Below are positions 53,516-61,703 of a DNA stretch of 64,000 nucleotides, piece after piece. The translations under genes and the position numbers were made by a program. The first letter of the stretch is position 1. Each line of letters starts with the position of its first letter. Under the pieces are notes generated by a model, which had not been told where the DNA came from, did not search any database, and worked only from the letters and a program-made list of their open reading frames with translations. Source of the DNA: JABDMH01 sp050298535 (GTDB lineage: Bacteria; Bacteroidota; Bacteroidia; Chitinophagales; Saprospiraceae); the NCBI GenBank assembly GCA_050298535.1, contig JBNKUI010000048.1, positions 1-64,000 of the forward strand, given 5' to 3'.

Positions 53516-54274
53516 ATGTTGCACAAATTTATTGGGCTATGGTTGCTTTTGTATTTATTTCCAATCATGGGCTACAATCAGATTGTCAATATTGAGTCCT
53601 TACGGAAAAATCCCTCCGACACAATACCGCTGCATTTTAGGATTGAAGCAAGTGCTGCCTTGAACAAGAATACTAAGTCTATCTTTTGGATGAATTTCGG
53701 TGCTGATTTTCAATGGAAAGCAAAGGACCATGTGTGGCTTAGCGTCACGGATCTTAATTTTAACCGGTCAGATGGTGAAACGTTGCTAAATGAAGGATTC
53801 CAGCATCTCCGATACAATCGGAATGTCAGTAAGGTATTCGATTTTGAGACCTTCATTCAGGGACAGTATAATGAGGCAATCAAACTCCGTGTAAGAGGAC
53901 TATTGGGAATGGGTGGACGGTTTCAGCTTATTAATAAGGAGCAACAGACGTTAGTGTATGGGCTGTCCTACATGTATGAATATGATGAGGAGTCAGAATC
54001 AAATATGATACATAGGGATCATCGATTGAATAACTACCTTTCACTTGCAGTAAAGATATCCACACAGGCCAATCTGATTTCTACGACTTATTTTCAGCCA
54101 GTAGCCTTTCGCTTTAGCGACGTAAGACTTTCTTCTCAAACCTCACTGAATATGCGAATCTCTGATCGTTTGAGGTTTCAGTCAGCTTTTGCGATTCAAT
54201 ATGATTCCAGAAATCCCGAAGGAGTCCCACCAACGATTTACAGACTGACTACCGGATTGGTCTGGTCTCAATAA
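53516..54274 (+). CDS. DUF481-like outer membrane protein
   Basis: A 252-residue protein with a signal peptide (MLHKFIGLWLLLYLFPIMGYNQ). The start at ATG 53516 lies 1 bp after the uridine kinase stop; another in-frame ATG at 53501 overlaps that gene. The mature part has repeated beta-strands with DUF481-type features (KNTKSIFWMNFGADFQWKAKDHVWL, LLNEGFQHLRYNRNV, QSAFAIQYDSRNPEGVPP), so it is probably a beta-barrel. No function is known. Proximity to uridine kinase may be only transcriptional. Confidence 0.75.
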   Translation: MLHKFIGLWLLLYLFPIMGYNQIVNIESLRKNPSDTIPLHFRIEASAALNKNTKSIFWMNFGADFQWKAKDHVWLSVTDLNFNRSDGETLLNEGFQHLRYNRNVSKVFDFETFIQGQYNEAIKLRVRGLLGMGGRFQLINKEQQTLVYGLSYMYEYDEESESNMIHRDHRLNNYLSLAVKISTQANLISTTYFQPVAFRFSDVRLSSQTSLNMRISDRLRFQSAFAIQYDSRNPEGVPPTIYRLTTGLVWSQ

Positions 54275-54521
54275 CAGTACAGGTTATCTGATTTCTAAGG
54301 TACAGACTATCAACGGAGTAGACATATTCTCATTTTTTAACATTTAAATTTTTTGGCGTAAGACAATAATTGGTCGATTTACGCTTTTATTATGGTGTAG
54401 TTCAATTGCAACTGCAGAGCAACTCTTTAAGACACTTACGTCGAACTTCACACAAAACTTTTTTGCGACCAAACTATGACTCAAAGCTATTTGGAGTAAT
54501 TCAATCTCTAAATAGAACTTA

Positions 54522-54854
54522 ATGAATAATTCTTTACGGTTTTCAGCTTTGCTGCGTCCATTTACCCTACAATCAAAGAGCTCACTTGCACCTATGTGTG
54601 ATGAGTACTTTTCGCAAGCTGTAAGCAATTTTCCATCAATAGAAAGTCAGTCATCCAATAGATCGTATATCAGATTTCCATTTGATGTAGTCAGATTAGG
54701 TGGTAAGAGGTACTTCTCATCATTTGCAGAAGCAAACAAGTGTTGTTACGTTTCGCAAAGTGAGAATCAATTGGGTGACAGTCAGTGTGCTGAGGTATGC
54801 TTTTTTATGTCTTGGTCAGACGCGTCAACCGCCATGAGGTTTGAAGAGCCATAG
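54522..54854 (+). CDS. Possible orphan small gene
   Basis: An open frame of 110 residues in an otherwise gene-free 780-bp gap, ATG at 54522. It has four cysteines (NKCCYVSQSENQLGDSQCAEVC and one earlier) and no signal peptide or membrane segment. I recognise no family, and base and codon use do not strongly mark it as coding. A strong intrinsic terminator on the same strand lies 136 bp after its stop, so a plus-strand transcript exists here, coding or not. No frame on the other strand looks more convincing. Confidence 0.3.
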   Translation: MNNSLRFSALLRPFTLQSKSSLAPMCDEYFSQAVSNFPSIESQSSNRSYIRFPFDVVRLGGKRYFSSFAEANKCCYVSQSENQLGDSQCAEVCFFMSWSDASTAMRFEEP

Positions 54855-54989
54855 CATACCTTCAGCCACTGACATTTGACTTCCGAAAATCACGCAAAGC
54901 TATTTTCACTAATTGGTATCACACGAAATTATTAACGAAATATTCGTCAAGATATAAGTTTGCAGTACTGGTACATAAGTTGGTATTTC

Positions 54990-55027
54990 AAAAGCCGCTC
55001 TAAAAGTAGAGGCGGCTTTTGTTTTTT
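54990..55027 (+). terminator. Strong intrinsic terminator, plus strand
   Basis: A stem with arms AAAAGCCGCTCT and AGAGGCGGCTTTT and a short AAAAGT loop, followed by GTTTTTT. T-rich continuation is better on the plus strand than on the minus strand. It therefore implies a plus-strand transcript from the gap upstream, although it may also serve the convergent DUF2520 gene. Confidence 0.8.
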
Positions 55028-55056
55028 ACAACTCACACTTTCGCTAGTGGAAGAGA

Positions 55057-55824
55057 CTAATATCTTTCTCCAATATATTTGGTGAGCAGCTGATATAATT
55101 CCCTTTCCGTTTTCATGTCTTCTAAAAACTTCAGGTGCTTATTGATCACGGTAGTATCCGCTCTTCTTGCTGGTCCTGTCTGAGCATCTTTGGGTCCCAT
55201 CTTCCATACTTTCGATACGGTTTCGTCGATCAGAGGCTTTAGTAGGCTAAAATCCAGATTGTTTTTCTCACACAATTCCTGACTGACCTGCATGACTGCA
55301 TTCGTGAAGTTGCAAGCATAGACAGCGGCAATGTGCAAAGCGAATCGCTGTTCGTCCGAAATTACTTCGACGTTTTTACTGAGTTGTTTTGCCAGGTGCA
55401 GGAGCCGTTTTTCTGTATGGTCATCAGAGGTAGTCAGAAAGATTGGGACATCCCGCCAATCAATCGATTTATTCTTACTGAAGGTCTGAAGAGGATATAA
55501 GACTCCATACCGCTTAAACTTCTCGTCAAAAACTTTGGAAGAAATCGAACCTGCGGTATGACAGATAATCTTACTCTGGGGAACATCTAGTTCACCCACA
55601 ATTTCTGTGAGTGCATCATCACTTGTGCAGATCAATAGTAAATCAAAATTAGTCTTAAGTCTGCTGAGTTCATTGGTGTAATCCGCCTTGACCTGCATGG
55701 CTAAGTACTTTGCATGACTCTTGTCTCTACTTATAACTTGCAAAATATTGGTGCCACTTATTTTATTCAATGCAGTCACCAGATGGGTTGCAACATTACC
55801 TGCCCCAATTACGCTGATCTTCAT
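55057..55824 (-). CDS. DUF2520 / Rossmann-fold oxidoreductase-like protein
   Basis: A 255-residue protein with an N-terminal NAD(P)-binding Rossmann fold (MKISVIGAGNVATHLVTALNK), VISRDKSHAKYLA, and LLLICTSDDALTEIV. A C-terminal DUF2520 domain has the QTGPARRADTTVINKHL signature near residues 217-232. It resembles pyrroline-5-carboxylate or F420-type reductases in fold, but its substrate is unknown. It stands alone between the terminator and a 309-bp gap before ccmF. Confidence 0.85.
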   Translation of the reverse strand: MKISVIGAGNVATHLVTALNKISGTNILQVISRDKSHAKYLAMQVKADYTNELSRLKTNFDLLLICTSDDALTEIVGELDVPQSKIICHTAGSISSKVFDEKFKRYGVLYPLQTFSKNKSIDWRDVPIFLTTSDDHTEKRLLHLAKQLSKNVEVISDEQRFALHIAAVYACNFTNAVMQVSQELCEKNNLDFSLLKPLIDETVSKVWKMGPKDAQTGPARRADTTVINKHLKFLEDMKTERELYQLLTKYIGERY

Positions 55825-56133
55825 ATCAAATGATTAGTGATTGATTTATAGTTTATCAGAATGTGATATTAATGGATTAGACAAGGAGGATTGAATCCCT
55901 ATTAGGAAGATTGGAAAGAGTAAGCATAGATAGTTTGACTCAATCATCATTTTATGCTGAGCAAACTCATCTTGCACTTCTGTAGACGCTGTTGTCGGGG
56001 ATTCAAGATGCCAAATATTTTTTCCACTTTGTTAAAATAGATAAAAACTGAGATTTTCACCGTTTTAAACCAAGAAATCGCACCAATTCAATTTGTTTAA
56101 CTAGTGATGATCGTATGTCAGGGTCCTTTTTTC
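55825..56133. other. 309-bp gap between DUF2520 gene and ccmF stop
   Basis: A/T-rich, with no open frame of note and no repeat or structured RNA that I can recognise. It should contain the promoter of the DUF2520 gene on the minus strand and the end of the ccmE-ccmF transcript. Confidence 0.4.
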
Positions 56134-58971
56134 CTATGTCAGACGAAGTCTTCGGGCCATTCCCAGTAACATACCTCCCATCATGAGAATGCATCCCAGC
56201 CAAAAGAAATTGATTCCCGGAAACTCGATAGCTTCCAATACAATGTAATCATCTCTGGGAGCATCCAAGGCGATTTCGACAGGTATCTGCACCGAGCCTT
56301 GATCAGATCTTGCAATCTGCAATTCTAGTCTTTCCGAAGTTGGATCTACAGAAGAAAAGCGACTCGAAATACCCAATGAAGGTGCGTAATCTTTGATCAC
56401 AAAAGTGCGATTGTCTCGAATGAGAAATATGGGCCTTGAGACAACGGTTTCACCTGTTGGAGGCTCTATTTTAAGTTGGACAGCCACTGCGATATCACCT
56501 TCTTTGGGTAAGTACGAAGGATGGGACGGCTCTCTATCAAAGCCAGCGACTGTAATCTTATAATCTTCAAAATAAAATTCATCACCGAGTTTCTGCTGAT
56601 ATGTCTCATAATCAAGGAGTCTGTCATCGGGATAAATTCGACTCAATCCTTCTTCGGTCAGTCTAATTCGGGCTCCGAGATTATAGATGTTGTCATAAAA
56701 GCTGTAGATATAGCGCTGCTGCTTTATGGCAAGTACTGGTTTTGCAACCCCTGCATTCCCGGTAGAATCCCACCCTAGGATCTCGAGACCGTAGGAGAGA
56801 TCATCCGCCTCCGCGGTGTATTCCGGATGGGAAGGATCCAATATGATGTCTTTAATTTTGAATGAGACACCCTGGATCGTGAGGGTATCTCCAGGAATCA
56901 TATTATAAGTCTTGTAGTTCAGAGAGTCATCTTCAGACCGTGCCGCTTCTACACTAATGTGCTTCGGAGGAGCGGCAACAATATGCGAAAAGATATCTTT
57001 GTGTACATAGCGTTTGGTAGATGGGTTAGGGTTGACCATCTCCGTCTTCTCCATATTGTAGGTCAGGTAGGGTTCAAGCTCAAAAGATTCCTCTACCGTT
57101 TTCTGATCTCCGGCCAACTTGTCAAATTTTATCCTGTAGGAGCGATTGTGTTCAATCATGGTATCTGACACATAGGTAGCCAGATATCCTCCCATGAACA
57201 TAGGCTCCCCTTTCACCAGATACACATTCTGATGCAGCCGATCATCAGACGGTGCAAAGATGCCACGCATGGCAAAGCTGTTGTTCGAAATGTATGTCTT
57301 ATTAAGGCCTGAGGCCATCACCCCTAAGATCATCAAACCAAAGCCGACATGCGATAGAATGGCTGCCGAAGCTTTCATCTTGAGCCTCAAAAAAGTGATG
57401 AGATATTGCAGATTTGCAACCACTCCAAAGATGGCACTAAATAGAAGTAAATAGTATGAATAATGATTAGCATCGATCCACAGGGATGTGATCACTGTCA
57501 GTATGACACTTATGGTGGCGGCTATTCCTATATTTTTCCAGAACTGCGCCTTACGTTGATCCCACTTTTTTTCCTTGTAATACAGATACTGAGCCAGACC
57601 AGACAAGAAACCAATGAAGACAGCAATCCAAAGTTGAAAACGATTGTAATGGGCGATGGGATCTTCAGGAGAAGCTTTATGATAAGATGACATATCCTGG
57701 CCAACTAAGCTGCCATAGGCATCCATCAGCTTATTGAAGACAGGCAGTGAGGTGGTAAATGTGATAAGTCCTGCAGAAAACAGAAGGACCAAAGAACCGA
57801 TAAACATCCAGAATTCACGACTGTTAAAGGCTTCTTCCTTTTCCGGTACTGGAACCGAGATCCTGTGCCTGAAGTATTGCACAATATTCAGCACAGCAAA
57901 TACTACCATAAAGATGACTAATTGCCATTCAAGTCCCATCTCTGTAAAGGCATGTACCGAGCTATCACCCAGTATACCACTGCGCGTCAAGAAAGTGGAA
58001 TACAGGATAAAAAGAAATGATAGGCTATAAAACACATAGGTGCCTTTGATTGAGTGACCGGTTCGACGTGCCACCAGATTCATATGAATGCCTGCAATCA
58101 GAATAAGCCAGGGGACGAGGGATGCATTTTCTACAGGATCCCAGGCCCTATATCCTCCGAATCTCATTGCTTCATAAGCCCATGCACCTCCCATGACAAT
58201 ACCCGTTCCTAAAATTGCTCCCGAAAATAGTGCCCAGGGCATCACGGCTTTAAGCCAGCCGGAATAGTCTTTCGTCCAGAATCCGGCTACCGCATAACAA
58301 AATGGAATGGAAACCGAAGCAAACCCTAGAAATAGGGTGGGAGGATGGATGATCATCCAATAGTTTTGCAATAAGGGATTGAGACCCTTACCCTCGATAA
58401 GATCCAAATAGTTTGCATTGGCAAAGACAGGCAGATTACTCATGCCTTCTGATTCTCTCAGTAGAGCAAAAGGAGTCACCCCCAGGCGGAATTCCTCCGT
58501 AAGATATATGCCCAGTATCATGGAAATCAGAAAAGCCTGAATCATGGCAAGAACCGCCAAAGTCGGGGCTTCCCATTTGCTTCCTTTCCACATGATAATC
58601 ATCCCCAGAATGGAATGCCAAAAAATCCAAAGTAGGAAAGAGCCTTGCTGCCCTTCCCAAAAAGCGGTAAAAATATATTTGAAAGGAAGTTGCTCTGAGA
58701 CATGCGACCAGACATACTCATATTCGTAAAAGTGATTGATCATGATATAGAATATCATACCAATACTTCCAATAGCCGACAGACTAGTCAAGCTGAAACC
58801 CACTCTACCCAGATTTCGCCAGGTCTTGGATTCAGGTGTCACATCAGAGCCCGATGTGGCAAAATAGTACGAAACAGCAGAGAATATTGCACTGGCGAAT
58901 GCCAAAATCAGTAAAAAGTGGCCAAATTTTCCGTGAAATAGGTGTTCACCTATATAGGTTATGTCCTGCAT
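56134..58971 (-). CDS. ccmF: Cytochrome c maturation heme lyase CcmF
   Basis: A 945-residue integral membrane protein with about 15 predicted helices. The heme-handling WWD domain reads GGAWAYEAMRFGGYRAWDPV and ENASLVPWLILIAG (about residues 262-295). Conserved histidines flank it, for example in MIHPPTLFLGFASVSIPFCYA. A large periplasmic insertion (about 570-880) is typical of CcmF. It attaches heme delivered by CcmE to apocytochrome c outside the inner membrane. It follows ccmE by 11 bp. Confidence 0.93.
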   Translation of the reverse strand: MQDITYIGEHLFHGKFGHFLLILAFASAIFSAVSYYFATSGSDVTPESKTWRNLGRVGFSLTSLSAIGSIGMIFYIMINHFYEYEYVWSHVSEQLPFKYIFTAFWEGQQGSFLLWIFWHSILGMIIMWKGSKWEAPTLAVLAMIQAFLISMILGIYLTEEFRLGVTPFALLRESEGMSNLPVFANANYLDLIEGKGLNPLLQNYWMIIHPPTLFLGFASVSIPFCYAVAGFWTKDYSGWLKAVMPWALFSGAILGTGIVMGGAWAYEAMRFGGYRAWDPVENASLVPWLILIAGIHMNLVARRTGHSIKGTYVFYSLSFLFILYSTFLTRSGILGDSSVHAFTEMGLEWQLVIFMVVFAVLNIVQYFRHRISVPVPEKEEAFNSREFWMFIGSLVLLFSAGLITFTTSLPVFNKLMDAYGSLVGQDMSSYHKASPEDPIAHYNRFQLWIAVFIGFLSGLAQYLYYKEKKWDQRKAQFWKNIGIAATISVILTVITSLWIDANHYSYYLLLFSAIFGVVANLQYLITFLRLKMKASAAILSHVGFGLMILGVMASGLNKTYISNNSFAMRGIFAPSDDRLHQNVYLVKGEPMFMGGYLATYVSDTMIEHNRSYRIKFDKLAGDQKTVEESFELEPYLTYNMEKTEMVNPNPSTKRYVHKDIFSHIVAAPPKHISVEAARSEDDSLNYKTYNMIPGDTLTIQGVSFKIKDIILDPSHPEYTAEADDLSYGLEILGWDSTGNAGVAKPVLAIKQQRYIYSFYDNIYNLGARIRLTEEGLSRIYPDDRLLDYETYQQKLGDEFYFEDYKITVAGFDREPSHPSYLPKEGDIAVAVQLKIEPPTGETVVSRPIFLIRDNRTFVIKDYAPSLGISSRFSSVDPTSERLELQIARSDQGSVQIPVEIALDAPRDDYIVLEAIEFPGINFFWLGCILMMGGMLLGMARRLRLT

Positions 58972-58982
58972 AAGATCTCAAC

Positions 58983-59384
58983 TTATATGTCAGACCTGAC
59001 AGAAACTTCCTGATCCTTGTATTTTGATGGACATTTCATCAAGAGGTTACTGGCGACGAAGTCATCACCTTGCATTTTTCCAGTTACAACGATCTGCTCA
59101 CTCAACTCGAAATCCTGAGGTTTAGCATCATTTAGCACTACCTTTCGCACTACTCCAGCCGCATCCTTAATGAAGAAAGAAAAGTAATTTGGATCTACGG
59201 CCGGATCATACACCATCTCCTTATCCTTGGCGAGGGTACCCACGACCTTAACTGCAGATGCACTTGAGTCTGCTTCAGCAAAAGTCGCATAAGTACTCAT
59301 GTCTTTGGAAGCAGATAATAGTAGCACCACTGCTGCTGTAATCATGACAAGACTTATGATATGTATTTTTTTAATGCCTTTCAT
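58983..59384 (-). CDS. ccmE: C-type cytochrome c maturation heme chaperone CcmE
   Basis: A 133-residue membrane-anchored protein (helix about 8-24) with a periplasmic OB-fold (VKVVGTLAKDKEM, NYFSFFIKDAAGVVRKV, QIVVTGKMQGDDFVASNLLMKC). Instead of the heme-binding HxxxY of the E. coli protein it has C118-PSK-Y122, the CxxxY form of the so-called C-type CcmE, where Cys binds heme. It hands heme to CcmF, encoded 11 bp downstream. The shared divergent promoter region with ftsE starts before its ATG. Confidence 0.92.
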   Translation of the reverse strand: MKGIKKIHIISLVMITAAVVLLLSASKDMSTYATFAEADSSASAVKVVGTLAKDKEMVYDPAVDPNYFSFFIKDAAGVVRKVVLNDAKPQDFELSEQIVVTGKMQGDDFVASNLLMKCPSKYKDQEVSVRSDI

Positions 59385-59467
59385 CGTTATAGTTTACCTG
59401 TCGCCAATACAAAATTACAAACAGTAGATCAATAATGTTACGTCTGACCCAAGTTATTTTTATAACA

Positions 59468-59501
59468 TTGTTTATCAATACATTAAACATTACTATATTT
59501 G
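59468..59501 (+). promoter_or_regulatory. Bacteroidota-type promoter of ftsE
   Basis: A TTG -33 element (59468-59470), 23 bases, then an exact TAnnTTTG -7 element TATATTTG (59494-59501). The transcript would begin about 59508, just before ATG 59524, leaving a short leader. Spacing is at the long end of the usual 17-23 bases. Confidence 0.55.
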
Positions 59502-59523
59502 GTAATGTAAAATCTTACCTTCG

Positions 59524-60258
59524 ATGAATACAGATATCACCGCTTCTACAACCCCCGGAACAATTATAAATGCCGAAGTAGCAGGTAGCAATCCGCCGGT
59601 GGTATTACTACAATCTGTCAACATCTATCAGGATCAACACCTGGTCCTTGAAAATGTTTCACTTCAAATTGAACAAGGGGCATTTGTCTATCTGAAAGGA
59701 AGAACAGGTAGTGGAAAGTCATCCATCTTGAAGACGATCTACGGCGCGCTACCGCTGGAAAATGGCGAAGGCATGGTGGCGGGATTCAATCTCCGAAAGA
59801 TAAAGCACAGACATCTGTACAAGCTACGCAGGAGATTGGGTATGATCTTCCAGGATTTCAACCTGCTACAAGATCGAAGTGTTGAAGATAATCTTCGATT
59901 TGTACTGAGTGCCACCGGATGGAAAGATAAGCGCAAGATGGATTTGAAAATTGACGAAGTGTTATCTCATGTCAAGCTTCAATACATGAAGCATAAAATG
60001 CCATTTGCTCTTTCAGGAGGTGAGCAGCAGCGACTTGCCATAGCGCGAGCATTGTTGAATGATCCCGAGTTGATCATTGCAGATGAACCCACCGGAAATC
60101 TTGACCCCGATACATCAGATTCAATTCTTCGTTTATTGTATCACCTCAATCAGGAAAGTGACACCACTATTCTGCTGGCAACACATGACTATCGGCTGAT
60201 GGAGCAGATACCTGGACAGGTGTTGAGTTGTGAAGGGGGTAGAGTCCGGAAGGCTTGA
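59524..60258 (+). CDS. ftsE: FtsE-like ABC transporter ATP-binding protein
   Basis: A 244-residue ABC ATPase of the FtsE/LolD/MacB group: Walker A at 59-67 (GRTGSGKSS), Q-loop FQDFNLL, signature LSGGEQQRLAIARALL (163-178), Walker B LIIADEPTGNLD and H-loop THD. The match GMIFQDFNLLQDRSVEDNL is typical of FtsE, the partner of FtsX in activating peptidoglycan hydrolases at the division site. The first 28 residues extend beyond the family and are low-complexity. No ftsX follows, as is common in Bacteroidota, where it lies elsewhere. LolD-type alternatives are not excluded. Confidence 0.88.
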   Translation: MNTDITASTTPGTIINAEVAGSNPPVVLLQSVNIYQDQHLVLENVSLQIEQGAFVYLKGRTGSGKSSILKTIYGALPLENGEGMVAGFNLRKIKHRHLYKLRRRLGMIFQDFNLLQDRSVEDNLRFVLSATGWKDKRKMDLKIDEVLSHVKLQYMKHKMPFALSGGEQQRLAIARALLNDPELIIADEPTGNLDPDTSDSILRLLYHLNQESDTTILLATHDYRLMEQIPGQVLSCEGGRVRKA

Positions 60259-60273
60259 TTACAATTAGTCTAA

Positions 60274-60774
60274 TCATCTTGGATCACCTATCCATTTCTG
60301 AGACAGAATCGGTATATGGATCTGTTGTGTTCCTGATGAAGGAATATTTTTCTGATGATCATTCAGAATATCGAAATGAGGTCGATTGTCCAGTTGATAT
60401 TTCGAATTGGGAAGCCATTCGCTGAAAATAAATTGAAAAATATCGGAGGGGTTAGTCGGATTCTCAGGAGCACTAAATCTTGCATAGAGGCCTCCTTTTA
60501 TGTAATAGCAAGCCATTTTATAGGGCAGATGCTCAGCTCGAGAAACTTGCACGCAAGCCCACTTAGTAAATATACTTTTGGGGTTGAAAGAATTAAAATA
60601 GTCCTTATCATATACTCTTAGGTCTATGATCTTAGTGTCTACTCGATTGGCTACTTCATGTCTTCGCGGCATAAATGCACGGAACAAATCAACAGTACTG
60701 TTTTTTATAATTGACATTTTTTGGTGAATACCCACGAATGTGGCTGATGGTATACGTACTATCTCGGGAGACAC
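60274..60774 (-). CDS. GyrI-like small-molecule-binding domain protein
   Basis: A 166-residue single-domain protein with a GTG start. The domain is that of AraC effector-binding/GyrI-like proteins: FVGIHQKMSI near the N-terminus, RVYDKDYFNSFNPKSIFTKWACVQV in the middle, and IFQFIFSEWLPNSKYQLDNRPHFDIL towards the end. No DNA-binding domain is present, so it is a stand-alone ligand binder or enzyme of this fold. The ligand is unknown. It is convergent with ftsE, with a 15-bp gap. Confidence 0.85.
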   Translation of the reverse strand: MSPEIVRIPSATFVGIHQKMSIIKNSTVDLFRAFMPRRHEVANRVDTKIIDLRVYDKDYFNSFNPKSIFTKWACVQVSRAEHLPYKMACYYIKGGLYARFSAPENPTNPSDIFQFIFSEWLPNSKYQLDNRPHFDILNDHQKNIPSSGTQQIHIPILSQKWIGDPR

Positions 60775-60793
60775 TATTTAAATTTTCGTTGGA

Positions 60794-61675
60794 TTAAGCA
60801 TGTTGTCTTTTTAGCTTCCTTTCTACTTGCATGATTTGCCATGTGTTGTAACTATTTTGAAAAATAACGTAAAAAATTGGACCCATAGCTACAATAGGGT
60901 CAATGAAAGTGAGGCAAACCCAAAGGGCGAACATTGTGTTCTTTCTTCCCAATGACAAGCCACCTGCCATCTTTATTTCTCCGGCTACAAGATATTCACC
61001 CACCTTAAAATTAATCAGACTTATAATGCCGGTTGTCGCAGCAATTTTCACAAAAATATCCCAGGATGAACTGTGCTCATGCTGAATAAAATAAGAAGCT
61101 TTTCCACAACCAATCCAGACATTTACCAAAAAAAGGTAAAATGATATTTGTTTGAATCTCAATAAGTATTTGGTCAGAGACTTACTTGTGTTTTTTACAA
61201 TACTGCTCAGGAATAATGGTAGCCCGACGACCATAACGACAGGTAATAAAACATCCAATACATGAATGTGCTTATCAACAGTTAGAATTAATGGTAGTAT
61301 TAATGGTATACAAAGAGCGGATAGGGGATTGGTCAGAATGACGGAAGTAGTTACAAATGCGATATCAGTCCGCATAAATTGTGCAAGAACCGGAGATGCT
61401 GCGGCACAAGGTGCTATCCCCAAAACGAACCCCAGTAAGGCATACTTTTCTCCGAAAGAAAAAAGTGAGAAAAATAAAATAGCGGGTATCACTAGGTTGG
61501 CCACTATGAGTCGAAGGTGGGATTTGGAAAACTGTTCCAATGTAAAGTGGATGCCCAGAAAGGCAAAAAAAAGCATTATGATCAGACTATATTTTATCCA
61601 GTCAGTATAAGCATGGCCATAGGGGAGAAGTATTCCCAATACTATGGAGGTGAAAATTAGAATTGATTGTTTCAA
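60794..61675 (-). CDS. BASS-type (bile acid:sodium symporter-like) transporter
   Basis: A 293-residue integral membrane protein with 9-10 predicted helices and a TTG start. It resembles the bile-acid:sodium symporter (BASS) fold, with the buried polar helix pattern LGFVLGIAPCAAASPVLAQFMRTDIAFVTTSVILTNPLSALCIPL in the first half. Family members move organic anions, pantothenate or arsenite; the substrate is not evident. It is followed on the same strand, after 19 bp, by the GyrI-like protein. Confidence 0.8.
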   Translation of the reverse strand: MKQSILIFTSIVLGILLPYGHAYTDWIKYSLIIMLFFAFLGIHFTLEQFSKSHLRLIVANLVIPAILFFSLFSFGEKYALLGFVLGIAPCAAASPVLAQFMRTDIAFVTTSVILTNPLSALCIPLILPLILTVDKHIHVLDVLLPVVMVVGLPLFLSSIVKNTSKSLTKYLLRFKQISFYLFLVNVWIGCGKASYFIQHEHSSSWDIFVKIAATTGIISLINFKVGEYLVAGEIKMAGGLSLGRKNTMFALWVCLTFIDPIVAMGPIFYVIFQNSYNTWQIMQVERKLKRQHA

Positions 61676-61703
61676 GCGTAGAGTCTAACGTGGTTGCGAT
61701 TCA

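Noticed and set aside
54344..54628. Reverse-strand frame of 94 codons in the gap after the DUF481-like gene
   Set aside because: No start context or recognisable pattern; the terminator in the gap favours plus-strand transcription.
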